Below are positions 25,922 to 33,583 of a DNA stretch of 64,000 nucleotides, one piece after another (the first letter of the stretch is position 1; every line of letters begins with the position of its first letter). Position numbers and translations under genes: made by a program. The stretch comes from Levilactobacillus cerevisiae. Its GTDB lineage: Bacteria; Bacillota; Bacilli; Lactobacillales; Lactobacillaceae. Under the pieces are notes generated by a model. The model was not told the DNA's origin, ran no database searches, and saw only the letters and a list, made by a program, of their open reading frames with translations. The DNA is taken from the NCBI RefSeq assembly GCF_003946245.1, contig NZ_RHNN01000002.1, positions 1-64,000 of the forward strand. The letters are read 5' to 3'.

Positions 25922-26329
25922 TTAGTCCGTCATATATTTCTGTGGATGGCTCAACTTGTGATAGTTCTTCTGGTTAAGCTTCACGACACCGCCGCCAACC
26001 ACCGGAACGCCGGAGAGCTTGGCATACCGCGTGTTGGCGTAAACCTGGATGGTTAATTTAACGTCGTGCTTAGCGTGGTGCATGACGTAACGGTAGCTGG
26101 GACGCGCGTTCGCTGGAATCTTTTGCTTTGAAAGATTATTGTAATTTTGGGGGATGCGAGCAACGATGGTCCTGCTCTGCTTCCCCGTGACAGCGTAAAT
26201 CTGCTGGTTCTTCGCGTTATAAATTTTTAGGTAGTCGCTGCCATGAGTCCCCGTACTGATGGTGGTGCAGCCGCCTAAAGTCAACAACGTCGGAACGCCG
26301 ATGATGAGTGGTATTAATTTGTGTGACAT
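25922..26329 (-). CDS. small lipoprotein
   Basis: 135 residues. Lipoprotein signal with lipobox LGGC (Cys21). The mature part is basic (DYLKIYNAKNQQIYAVTGKQ; YRYVMHHAKHDVKLTIQVYANTRYAKL) and looks like a small beta fold. AGGGAGGA lies 8 nt before the ATG. No recognised domain. Membrane-anchored on the outside; function unknown. Confidence 0.8.
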   Translation of the reverse strand: MSHKLIPLIIGVPTLLTLGGCTTISTGTHGSDYLKIYNAKNQQIYAVTGKQSRTIVARIPQNYNNLSKQKIPANARPSYRYVMHHAKHDVKLTIQVYANTRYAKLSGVPVVGGGVVKLNQKNYHKLSHPQKYMTD

Positions 26330-26807
26330 TGGTTCGTCCTCCCTAAGATTAACCTGGTAAATAGCCCCTTGCCACTACCAGTATAGCATGAAAGGATTAC
26401 GGGACTATGCATTGCTGGCAATTAGCGCGCAAGCCTTGTAAATGGCTTTAGATGCCCGAACGGGAGATGCCAGAGGTCGCCGGGAAATACCGGGAGATAC
26501 CAACTGAATTCGGCTTGAGAATCTTGGTCTTGGTGACGCTCCAGTCGATTGCGGGAACAACAGCCGGCAAAAGTGTCAGATTACTGTGAAGATGAGAATC
26601 TTTATCACTATCAGGTCGGCAAAACTAGTTTTATCCGACTGCTCAAGTCATGCTGATTGGCTAAATATTAGGCCGAAATTTTCTAAAAATCAGTGTACAT
26701 CCTTGAAACACCGGCACTTAGCAATCCGTCGCCTAGTGAGCAAGTGGTCACTCCCCTAAAACATTGTGCCTTTTAGAGTATCTTAATATATTACAGTCGA
26801 AATTCCA
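26330..26807. other. intergenic, no supported gene
   Basis: Nothing with a ribosome-binding site or recognisable protein features was found. The minus-strand frame near 26475-26570 reads protein-like (PAVVPAIDWSVTKTK) and may be a decayed gene, but this is weak. Confidence 0.3.
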
Positions 26808-26845
26808 TTGACATAGTTCTGTAATATTTGTATGATAGCTGTAAT
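26788..26845 (+). promoter_or_regulatory. promoter with ATATTACAG/CTGTAATAT dyad
   Basis: -35 TTGACA (26808-26813), 17-bp spacer, -10 TATGAT (26831-26836): near consensus. ATATTACAG (26788-26796) is a perfect inverted repeat of CTGTAATAT (26819-26827), which lies in the spacer; a third CTGTAAT (26839-26845) follows 20 bp on. This looks like operator control of the secreted repeat protein. Confidence 0.7.
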
Positions 26846-26869
26846 CTTTTGGATAGGGGAGTCGAGCAT

Positions 26870-27562
26870 ATGAAAAAATCTTTAGTTTTGATGACAGTTT
26901 TAGGATTGGTTGCACCCATGGCACTGGCCGTACCAGCGTCCGCTAAGAGCACTACTACCGCGGTAACCACGTCCGCCAAGAAGAGCCAAACGTACACCAT
27001 CGTTTCTTCCAGCTTCTTCAAGAAGGCCAAGACGGTCCACACCAAGGATGCCAAGCCAGTGGTTTACAAGGCCAGCATCGCTGCTGATCGTCCAACTATG
27101 ACGCTGACGGCCAAGGGCAACTTAAAGGCCGGCACGACTTACAAAGTGACGAAGCAAGCCAAGCTCAAGTTGAACACCAAGACGCAGAAGTACAGCTACG
27201 TTAAGGGCCAAGGCTGGGTTGTTGCCAGCAAGTTAACCGCCGGCAAATTCAAGGCGGCTGATGGTGTGAAAGCCAAGTCAACCAGCTACACAATCGTTTC
27301 TTCCAACTTCTTCAAGGCAGCCAAGACGGTACATACCAAGGATGCCAAGCCAGTAGTTTACAAAGCAAGTATTGCCGCTGATCGTCCAACCGCAACGCTG
27401 ACAGCCAAGGGTAACTTAAAGGCGGGCACGACTTACAAAGTTACGAAACAACTGAAACTCAAAAATTCAGCCAAGAAGACACAGACGTTTAGCTACGTTA
27501 AGGGTCAAGGCTGGGTTCTGGCATCTGCCTTAACCAGTGGTCAATTCAAAGCCGCTGACTAG
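26870..27562 (+). CDS. secreted protein with two near-identical ~96-residue repeats
   Basis: 230 residues from ATG 26870 (AGGGGAG 8 nt upstream). Signal peptide 1-27 (VPASA-KS). Two tandem modules follow (about 38-130 and 142-230), each starting Y-T-I-V-S-S-x-F-F-K and containing VHTKDAKPVVYKASIAADRP, GNLKAGTTYKVTKQ and SYVKGQGWV. The modules resemble SLAP/SH3-like surface repeats, but I cannot assign the family. No sorting motif, so release or charge-based wall binding is likely. The promoter is strong and carries a dyad. Confidence 0.82.
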   Translation: MKKSLVLMTVLGLVAPMALAVPASAKSTTTAVTTSAKKSQTYTIVSSSFFKKAKTVHTKDAKPVVYKASIAADRPTMTLTAKGNLKAGTTYKVTKQAKLKLNTKTQKYSYVKGQGWVVASKLTAGKFKAADGVKAKSTSYTIVSSNFFKAAKTVHTKDAKPVVYKASIAADRPTATLTAKGNLKAGTTYKVTKQLKLKNSAKKTQTFSYVKGQGWVLASALTSGQFKAAD

Positions 27563-27607
27563 TTGGGGAACTAGTAAAGCACAATGGTCACTGAAGTAAG
27601 GGGAGTG

Positions 27608-27644
27608 AAGCACCAGTCATCCGGGAGATGGCGGTGCTTTTTAT
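27608..27644 (+). terminator. terminator of the 26870 gene
   Basis: AAGCACC (27608-27614) pairs with GGTGCTT (27633-27639), CATC/GATG pairs inside, and TTTT follows. Confidence 0.85.
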
Positions 27645-27762
27645 TTTGGCTTGATCGGTATGTCTCCAGTTTGAGAAGACTATATATGTAGAATTGTAAC
27701 CCGTTTGACACGGCCTTATAAACCTCATAGTGTATACTAACAAGTAAACTGGAGGAGATTAC

Positions 27763-28590
27763 ATGAACAGACAGAAGCAATGGTGGCTGGCCGCAGTGGT
27801 TGGCCTGGCTGTCACGGGGATTGGGGCAACGACGGCCAACGCCGCCACGACTAGCGGCAAGTATTTGTCCGGCAACGTTGGCTACGTGCGGACCAAGCAG
27901 GCCATGTACGTGGGCATTTCCAAGAAGACCAATGGCAAATACAAACAGGTCAAGGTGAAGAAGAATACGCTATTGGCGGTTGGGAGCACCCTATCATCGG
28001 ACGATGGCAACGGTGGCGTGAAGACGACAGCGATGTTCACGTACGGCGTGGTTAATTACAAACGGGCGAAGACGTTGAAGTACAAGGATATGGCCACGAT
28101 TCCATTTACCAAGGCGAATTTCAAACGGGTCAGCCTAAAGGCGCCGATCCGCACCCAAGTTTTTTTGGCAGGTAAAGGGTATACGGCCAACAGCACGAAT
28201 ACCAAAGCGGCACCAACGGCCGGCTTCTACCTGACACTGGATAATTACCTGCAATACTACAGCAAGGCTGCAATGGCCAAAGACAGGTACCTATTCGGCT
28301 CCCGGTGGGCTGACACAACGAACGTGTACAAGCCGACCAGCTCCGTGAAGGTGTCCAAGGTGACGGTGAAGGGGAACACGACCAAGGTCGATTACAACAA
28401 GGCGTTACAGGGCCTTCCAAACCGGAAGCTCAGTAAGAATCACTACCGGTTGACGATTACAAACCAACAGACGACGGGGAGCTTGGGCATTCTCCCGGTC
28501 GATGACACGTTTGATGCGATTGCCAGTTGGACCAATTACACCGTCAATGGCAAGGCGTATCACTTTGGTGAGATTGAATACGGAAACTAA
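27763..28590 (+). CDS. secreted protein of the DNYLQYY family
   Basis: 275 residues. Signal peptide 1-28 (TTANA-AT). The core FYLTLDNYLQYYSKAAMAK, SSVKVSKVTVKGNTTKVDYN and NHYRLTI match the protein at 20222-21064, with the third family member at 15506. GGAGGAG lies before the ATG, and TTGACA stands about 60 bp upstream. No anchor. Function unknown. Its own terminator follows at 28671. Confidence 0.82.
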   Translation: MNRQKQWWLAAVVGLAVTGIGATTANAATTSGKYLSGNVGYVRTKQAMYVGISKKTNGKYKQVKVKKNTLLAVGSTLSSDDGNGGVKTTAMFTYGVVNYKRAKTLKYKDMATIPFTKANFKRVSLKAPIRTQVFLAGKGYTANSTNTKAAPTAGFYLTLDNYLQYYSKAAMAKDRYLFGSRWADTTNVYKPTSSVKVSKVTVKGNTTKVDYNKALQGLPNRKLSKNHYRLTITNQQTTGSLGILPVDDTFDAIASWTNYTVNGKAYHFGEIEYGN

Positions 28591-28670
28591 CCTGGTTTGT
28601 CCTTCCTGGAGACATGTCCGGTCACGGTGCTTGCGTGGACTACCGAGTCGGTGATCACGCGGGCAAGCTA

Positions 28671-28719
28671 AAAAGTCCTAACAGTTCTGAGTCATTTCAG
28701 AGTCGTTAGGGCTTTTTTT
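28671..28719 (+). terminator. terminator of the 27763 gene
   Basis: A long stem (AAAAGTCCTAAC...TCTGA against TCAGA...GTTAGGGCTTTT) followed by TTTTT. Confidence 0.9.
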
Positions 28720-28802
28720 GGCGCTAATGCCTTAATTTTGATAGCGTTTCTGTCCCGTCTTACATTGTTTTTCATGCAATTGACGGAAATAAAAATAATC
28801 CC

Positions 28803-28842
28803 TTGACTTACCATATCCATGGATATATACTATCCGTGGATA
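28803..28842 (+). promoter_or_regulatory. promoter with twin palindromic operators (Rrf2 target)
   Basis: -35 TTGACT (28803-28808), 17-bp spacer, -10 TATACT (28826-28831). The perfect 14-bp palindrome ATATCCATGGATAT (28813-28826) fills the spacer, and a second copy TATCCGTGGATA (28831-28842) overlaps the -10 and start region, 17 bp centre to centre. It is the likely binding site of the Rrf2 protein encoded two genes on. Confidence 0.8.
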
Positions 28843-28870
28843 ATAAAAGTCTTAGGAAAGAGGCCAGTTC

Positions 28871-29446
28871 ATGACAAAAAATATTGTTTTATTAGGCGGC
28901 AGTGGTTACATTGGCCGGGAGCTCGTTAAGGCGTGGCGTTCCCGCGTTGCTGATACAGAATTCTGGGTACTCTCGCGTTCGGGCGCCACTCGCTTAGACC
29001 TTCCCGGTGTACACGGGGTGGCGGTTGACTTACTACGGCCCCAGCTGGCCGATGACGCGTTGCCGGCCCAGGTCGATTACATCGTCGACCTGGTTGGTGG
29101 TCCCAAGGATGATCCGCAAGAGTTGGCGGACTTCAACCGACTGCCGGCCCAATTCATGCAACGACTGGCGGACCAGTACCACCCCACCGCCATGGGCTTC
29201 ATCGGCGGTAAGCTGGGCCCCAAGGCATTCGTGGCCACCAAACGGGACCTGATTCAGGAACTCCAATCCAGCCCCACGCCACTGGCCGTCGTCGAACCGA
29301 CGCTGGTCTATGGCGCTGGACGCAAGGACCAAATGACCCGCTTCGTGCCGCTCTTACGGGTCCTGGGTGCGGTCATTCCTAGTCTCCGACCGGTAAAAGT
29401 GGACACCGTTGTGATGACTTTATTAAACGAATTATTAGCGAAATAG
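28871..29446 (+). CDS. NAD(P)-binding Rossmann protein (atypical SDR)
   Basis: 191 residues. GGSGYIGREL (residues 9-18) is the dinucleotide-binding loop of extended/atypical short-chain dehydrogenases. No Tyr-x-x-x-Lys site is obvious (VATKRDLIQEL is near the place), so it may be an NADPH sensor or a reductase. VVEPTLVYGAG is typical of the NmrA/epimerase branch. It is the first gene of an operon with an Rrf2 regulator 10 bp downstream, under twin palindromes. A redox-related role is inferred from that context. Confidence 0.85.
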   Translation: MTKNIVLLGGSGYIGRELVKAWRSRVADTEFWVLSRSGATRLDLPGVHGVAVDLLRPQLADDALPAQVDYIVDLVGGPKDDPQELADFNRLPAQFMQRLADQYHPTAMGFIGGKLGPKAFVATKRDLIQELQSSPTPLAVVEPTLVYGAGRKDQMTRFVPLLRVLGAVIPSLRPVKVDTVVMTLLNELLAK

Positions 29447-29456
29447 TGAGGACATT

Positions 29457-29921
29457 ATGAAAATTAGCAAGAGTATTGAACAGGGCATTTACGTCATCTT
29501 GATGATGGCCGTCCAGACGGAACACGCACCGCTGAAGAGCCAACTGTTGAGCCAGCGCCTAGAAGTTTCCGATTCTTATTTGAAAAAGATTCTGCGTAAA
29601 TTGGTGATGGCGGGTCTCATCGAATCGGTTGCCAGCAAGGATGGCGGCTTCGTCATTCACAAGAGCGTGGCGGACATCACGCTCTACGACGTCTGTGCGG
29701 CGCTGGACGACCTGGACACGTTAACGTTGCCGACGCTCCATCTGGCGGCGAAGATTTTTCCCGGGGATGCCGCCCACATTCAACGCAGTGAAGACATTGC
29801 GGTGGACGCGTTCACGGCCGCTCACGATGCCTATGCCGCGTCGTTGAAGCAGGTGCCGCTGAGCAGTTTTCTGGAAGCAGGCAGTTATGAGACCGGCGTC
29901 GTGGATTGGCGCCAACTGTAG
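29457..29921 (+). CDS. Rrf2-family transcriptional regulator
   Basis: 154 residues. Winged helix (KISKSIEQGIYVILMMAVQ, LKSQLLSQRLEVSDSYLKKILRKLVMAGLIESVASKDGGF) with the family-typical G-G-(F/Y)-x-(L/I) wing. The C-terminal part lacks the three-cysteine Fe-S cluster site of IscR/NsrR, so it probably senses a non-iron signal. It is cotranscribed with the Rossmann protein and is likely autoregulatory through the palindromes at 28813 and 28831. Confidence 0.9.
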   Translation: MKISKSIEQGIYVILMMAVQTEHAPLKSQLLSQRLEVSDSYLKKILRKLVMAGLIESVASKDGGFVIHKSVADITLYDVCAALDDLDTLTLPTLHLAAKIFPGDAAHIQRSEDIAVDAFTAAHDAYAASLKQVPLSSFLEAGSYETGVVDWRQL

Positions 29922-29932
29922 GTTATTTGGCC

Positions 29933-29995
29933 ACAGGAATTTTAGTAGTTGTTTGATTACAGGAATTTTAGTAGTTGTTTGATTACATGAATTTT
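29933..29995. repeat. tandem 26-bp repeat, 2.4 copies
   Basis: A 26-bp unit beginning ACAGGAATTTTAGTAG is present identically at 29933-29958 and 29959-29984, with a partial third copy (ACATGAATTTT). It forms the leader of the diacetyl reductase gene and could vary in copy number. Confidence 0.9.
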
Positions 29996-30012
29996 GAAGG
30001 AGGACGTTTCAG

Positions 30013-30771
30013 ATGACAAAAGTTGCGATTATTACGGGTGCCGGCAAGGGGATTGGCAAGTCGATTGCCAGTCAGTTGGTTGCGGATGGCTTTCAGGTGG
30101 CAATTGCCGATATGGATTACGACAGCGCGGTGGCGACGGCTGACGAGCTGAGTAACGCGCGGGCTTACCGCGTCAACGTGGCGAATCACGACGCCGTGTT
30201 CCAGTTGGTGGACCAGGTCGTCCAGGACTTTGGTCAGCTAGACGTCATGATTAACAACGCTGGGATCACCAAGGAAATCATGCTGGAAGACATGGCGGAG
30301 GACGATTTTCAGGCGCTGTTCGACGTCAACGTGAAGGGCGTGCTATTCGGCATTCAAGCTGCGGCCGCCCAGTTCAAACGGCAAGGTTCCCACGGGAAGA
30401 TCATCAACGCCGCCTCGATTGGCGCCTATTCCGTGGCCGAAAAACACAGCGGCTACTCCGCAACTAAATTTGCCGTGCGCTCACTGACGCAGGGGGCCGC
30501 CAAGGAATTGGGTGGCGACCAGATCACCGTCAACGCTTACTGTCCTGGCTACGTGGAAACGCCCATGATGGACGCCATTTTGCAGAACTATGCCGAACAG
30601 AATGGCACCACGGTTGAAGAAGAGATTGCACGCGGGTCCCAACGAATCGCGTTGCGGCGACCAGAAAAGCCCGAAGACGTGGCGCAGGTCGTGTCCTTCT
30701 TGGCGAGTGAAAAGGCCGATTACATTACAGGACAAGCCATTGTGGCCGACGGCGGGGTCATTTACAAATAG
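30013..30771 (+). CDS. butA: diacetyl/acetoin reductase (SDR, 2,3-butanediol dehydrogenase type)
   Basis: 252 residues, classical SDR. Cofactor loop TGAGKGIGKSIA (9-20), NNAG (about 81-84), catalytic Ser in NAASIGAY, Tyr-Lys in YSATKFAV, and the family C terminus ADYITGQAIVADGG. The NAxSI-GAYS pattern and CPGYVETPM fit acetoin (diacetyl) reductases, which turn diacetyl to acetoin and on to butanediol with NADH, a redox sink in lactic acid bacteria. AAGGAGG lies well placed before the ATG. It is followed closely by the metallo-hydrolase gene, 18 bp downstream, so they form an operon. Confidence 0.88.
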   Translation: MTKVAIITGAGKGIGKSIASQLVADGFQVAIADMDYDSAVATADELSNARAYRVNVANHDAVFQLVDQVVQDFGQLDVMINNAGITKEIMLEDMAEDDFQALFDVNVKGVLFGIQAAAAQFKRQGSHGKIINAASIGAYSVAEKHSGYSATKFAVRSLTQGAAKELGGDQITVNAYCPGYVETPMMDAILQNYAEQNGTTVEEEIARGSQRIALRRPEKPEDVAQVVSFLASEKADYITGQAIVADGGVIYK

Positions 30772-30789
30772 CACAGGAGGCGCAGCGTG

Positions 30790-31593
30790 ATGAAAATTTC
30801 AATCTGGCATACGGGACTGGTTCGGGTGGACGAAGCCACACCGTTTCGAAATTCCTCGCGGCTACCCCTGGGACTGGGGCGCGGGCGGGAGCACCAGGTG
30901 GTGTTGCCGGTGTCCAGCTACCTGATTGAACACCCCAACGGTCCCATCTTAGTGGATGCCGGCTGGAGCCAAAACGTTCGGCGGCATCCCGTCCAAGAGT
31001 TGGGGCTAACGCGTTTCGCTGCCAAGCCGGTGTTGCCTGCTGGCTGGTCTGTGACCGAGCACCTGCAGCGGCGGGGGATTCAGACCAGCGACCTCAACAG
31101 CGTGTTGATGAGTCATTTGGACACCGATCACGTTAGCGGGCTGCTGGACGTGAATCCCACGCGGCCGGTGTACGTCAGTGGTCGGGAACTGGCCGCTGGC
31201 AACGACCGGTTCAATCCGCGCTACGTCAAACGGATGTGGGCGGGTCTACAGATGACGGCGATTCCCTATCAACGGACGCACCACGGACCGTTGGGCTGGT
31301 CGTGGGACCTGTTCAACGACGGTCGGATTGAGCTGATCCTGACGCCCGGCCATTCCACTGGGCTGATGACGGTCAAGGTGACTGGCGACGACGGCCATTA
31401 CGTGCTGCTGGCCAGTGACGTGGGCTACGACCAGTTGAATTTGACCAAGCTCATTTTACCCGGCATTCTAACCAGTGCCACTCAAGAAATGGCGGCACTA
31501 GGCTGGGTCCAAGCCTGCGCGGCCGACCCGCGGTGTGACCGGGTGATTTTTAATCATGATCGCCAGGTACGGGAAGGCGTGTTGACGGTTTGA
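30790..31593 (+). CDS. metallo-beta-lactamase-fold hydrolase, AHL-lactonase-like
   Basis: 267 residues from ATG 30790 (AGGAGG 9 nt upstream). Zinc motif SHLDTDHVSG gives H109-x-D111-x-D113-H114. Further ligands are His in TPGHSTG, Asp in ASDVGY and His in IFNHDR. The N-terminal part (SSYLIEHPNGPILVDAGWS) and this motif set match the AttM/AiiA-type N-acyl homoserine lactonase group, which opens lactone rings. Many such enzymes act on other lactones, so the substrate is uncertain. It is in an operon with diacetyl reductase. Confidence 0.85.
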   Translation: MKISIWHTGLVRVDEATPFRNSSRLPLGLGRGREHQVVLPVSSYLIEHPNGPILVDAGWSQNVRRHPVQELGLTRFAAKPVLPAGWSVTEHLQRRGIQTSDLNSVLMSHLDTDHVSGLLDVNPTRPVYVSGRELAAGNDRFNPRYVKRMWAGLQMTAIPYQRTHHGPLGWSWDLFNDGRIELILTPGHSTGLMTVKVTGDDGHYVLLASDVGYDQLNLTKLILPGILTSATQEMAALGWVQACAADPRCDRVIFNHDRQVREGVLTV

Positions 31594-31693
31594 GAGAGTG
31601 GGACGAAAGGCGGTTAGCTGGCGAGCATTAAGGCTGACAACTGAAATCAACTACCTTCTGGCATACGTTTTAACAAGTTAAATCAAGAGACGA

Positions 31694-31727
31694 AAAACGA
31701 TTGTGACGGCGGTCACGGTCGTTTTTT
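31694..31727 (+). terminator. terminator after the metallo-hydrolase gene
   Basis: AAAACGA/TCGTTTT outside and GTGAC/GTCAC inside, with a TTTTTT tail. Confidence 0.85.
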
Positions 31728-31801
31728 CAGTTGTAGAGGTTTACCATCCGTGTAGCCCCCAAGTAAGCGTATACTTTAGAGTAAACAAAGGCGATGGTAG
31801 C

Positions 31802-32383
31802 ATGAAAAAATGTTTGGTGATGTTGTATCCAGGCTTTTGTAACTTTGAAATTGCGGCGTTGACGGAAATCTTGGCGTTTGAAGAAGACTGGCAGGTCAGC
31901 ACGGTGGGGGCGGATGCCAAGCTGTATGCGGGAGAGGACGGACTACAGGTCATGGCACAGCAGGCATTTTCGCAAGTGAATCCACTAGATGCCGACTTAC
32001 TCATCTTGCCGGGGATTGACGACTACCACGTACCGTTAAGCGACCCACGGAACGCGGCGTTCTTAGCGCAACTGGTCGGTGTCACTAAGCGGCCAATTGT
32101 CGCGGCCATGTCGAGTTCACCAATTCTGCTGGCGAAGGCCAGCCTGTTAGCCGACACGCAGTTCACTGGCGGTATTTTTGAAGAGACCTATGCGAAGAAC
32201 CCCTTTATTCCAAAGGAAAACTTGGTACGCCAACCCGGCGTCTTAGATAATGGCATCGTGACCGCCAGTTTTCAGTTCTTCCGGGAGTTCGCCGTCGCGG
32301 CGGCCCGAGCCTGTGACATTCCGGTAGGTGATCGGTTCCTGGAACCAGCCCGGACAGACCGACCGACCGTACACGGCGGATGA
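31802..32383 (+). CDS. DJ-1/PfpI-family protein with Ser for the nucleophile Cys
   Basis: 193 residues from ATG 31802. Class I GATase-like fold: MLYPGFCNFEIAALTEIL with the conserved Glu16, DADLLILPGIDDY, and the elbow AAMSSSPILLAKA (about 101-113). Members with deglycase or protease activity have Cys at this elbow (A-x-C-x-(G/A)-P); here it is Ser, so the usual chemistry is probably absent. FTGGIFEETY and VTASFQFFREFAVAAA complete the fold. The ribosome-binding site is weak, and the upstream ORF extension to 31703 covers the terminator, so it is rejected. Confidence 0.82.
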   Translation: MKKCLVMLYPGFCNFEIAALTEILAFEEDWQVSTVGADAKLYAGEDGLQVMAQQAFSQVNPLDADLLILPGIDDYHVPLSDPRNAAFLAQLVGVTKRPIVAAMSSSPILLAKASLLADTQFTGGIFEETYAKNPFIPKENLVRQPGVLDNGIVTASFQFFREFAVAAARACDIPVGDRFLEPARTDRPTVHGG

Positions 32384-32445
32384 GCTGACTTATCATTTTC
32401 AGGGATGAGAATGACCGTTGAAGTGACTGAGAAAGGTGTGGTCTT

Positions 32446-32712
32446 GTGGAAAAATTAACGCCGCAAAACGCGCGGAAGAATCTTTATGGCCTCATCCAAG
32501 CCGTTAACCGGCAACAGAAGCCAATCCTAATTGCACCAGCTAATGGCAATGGAAAATCAGCTGCGGTGCTCGTCAGTAAAGCGGACTGGGATGCTCTCCA
32601 GGAGACGCTTTACCTCGGAAATGCTGGCGTTCTGGCCAGGGTTCGTGAACGCAGGCAGAGTGGCGGGGATGATTTTTTTGAGATTGATGATGTCGATTGG
32701 CATGAGTTGTGA
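32446..32712 (+). CDS. Phd/YefM-family antitoxin without adjacent toxin
   Basis: 88 residues, GTG start, GAGAAAGG upstream. The Phd fold (LTPQNARKNLYGLIQAVNRQQKPILIA, SAAVLVSKADWDALQETLYL) and a C-terminal tail (RVRERRQSGGDDFFEIDDVDWHEL) like the toxin-binding region of YefM-type antitoxins. The 120 bp downstream hold no RelE/YoeB-like frame before a terminator, so the partner is lost. It could still repress its own promoter or counter a toxin elsewhere. Confidence 0.82.
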   Translation: MEKLTPQNARKNLYGLIQAVNRQQKPILIAPANGNGKSAAVLVSKADWDALQETLYLGNAGVLARVRERRQSGGDDFFEIDDVDWHEL

Positions 32713-32835
32713 GATTTAGAAATGCGTGATGAATGTCCAGAAAGAACAAACGCATCCAGCTCAATCGAAATATGGTGCCTAGTCCAAACCATGAAGAGTC
32801 GATGGCGCTCATTCAAAATGAAACTGGAAGACAGT

Positions 32836-32872
32836 AAAGCACGCCCCCAGAAATAAGGAGGCGTGCTTTTTT
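32836..32872. terminator. terminator between the antitoxin and marR genes
   Basis: AAAGCACGCC (32836-32845) pairs with GGCGTGCTTT (32860-32869), followed by TTT. Confidence 0.88.
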
Positions 32873-32912
32873 AATGTTCTAACATGGTGCTATCACTAGT
32901 CCAGCGCCGTCC

Positions 32913-33431
32913 CTACAAGAACCAGTCTCGCAGGTGGTCAGACATATTCCGTTGAAATTTATTAAACCAGGTCGGATCGGTTTTCGCAATCTCGTCGTAC
33001 AGGCTTTCGTTTAGCTTGGTGAGAATGGCGCTCAACTGGTCCAGTTCTTCGTCGGACAAGACGTTTAGAAATTCTGGCACCTTCGCGGACTCTGCGGTTG
33101 CCGTTTCCCGGCCCTGGTCAGTCAGTCGAATGATGGTCTTGCGGCGATCGGTCGTTGACTTTTCTTTGGTGACCAAGTCTTTTTTGACCAGCTTATTGAC
33201 AAATTCAGCGGTGGATTGCGCCGTTAAATTTAAGCGGGCGGCTAATTCCTTTTGCGACAAGCCATCCGCCTGGGACAGTGCCAGTAAAATCTTGCCTTGG
33301 CCCTGGAACATGGATTGCCGTTCTCCCCGGCGCGGGTGGCCGTGGTGAGCCATTTCATCCGCTATATGCTGGACCATGCCGAATTCAATCAGCTTGCCAG
33401 CAGCGTTCTTTTGTTTCAGTAAATTGGGCAT
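32913..33431 (-). CDS. MarR-family repressor of the adjacent ABC exporter
   Basis: 172 residues. Winged helix: ILLALSQADGLSQKELAARLNLTAQSTAEFVNKLVKKDLV, wing KSTTDRRKTIIRLTDQGRE (the D-R-R-x(3)-(I/V)-x-L-T-x-x-G signature). A His/Gly-rich stretch (AHHGHPRRGERQ) comes before the fold. AGGAGG precedes the ATG. It diverges from the ABC exporter genes; two TCAGG-n-CCTGA palindromes in the gap bracket the exporter promoter, so repression of the exporter and probably of itself is inferred. Confidence 0.92.
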   Translation of the reverse strand: MPNLLKQKNAAGKLIEFGMVQHIADEMAHHGHPRRGERQSMFQGQGKILLALSQADGLSQKELAARLNLTAQSTAEFVNKLVKKDLVTKEKSTTDRRKTIIRLTDQGRETATAESAKVPEFLNVLSDEELDQLSAILTKLNESLYDEIAKTDPTWFNKFQRNMSDHLRDWFL

Positions 33432-33480
33432 GGGTGATACCTCCTAAAACCATTATACCTGCTGGCAAATAAAAAGAAAG

Positions 33481-33553
33481 TCAGGTGACCTGAATAAAAG
33501 TGTTGACGAATTCATCAGGGGGCCTTATAATAATTTTCGTCAGGTAGCCTGAC
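33481..33553 (+). promoter_or_regulatory. ABC exporter promoter with two MarR operators
   Basis: -35 TTGACG (33503-33508), 17-bp spacer, -10 TATAAT (33526-33531). Palindromes TCAGGTGACCTGA (33481-33493) and GTCAGGTAGCCTGAC (33539-33553) lie just upstream and just downstream of the core promoter. Confidence 0.85.
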
Positions 33554-33583
33554 TATTATTTTAAAACTAAGAGGGTAATGTGG

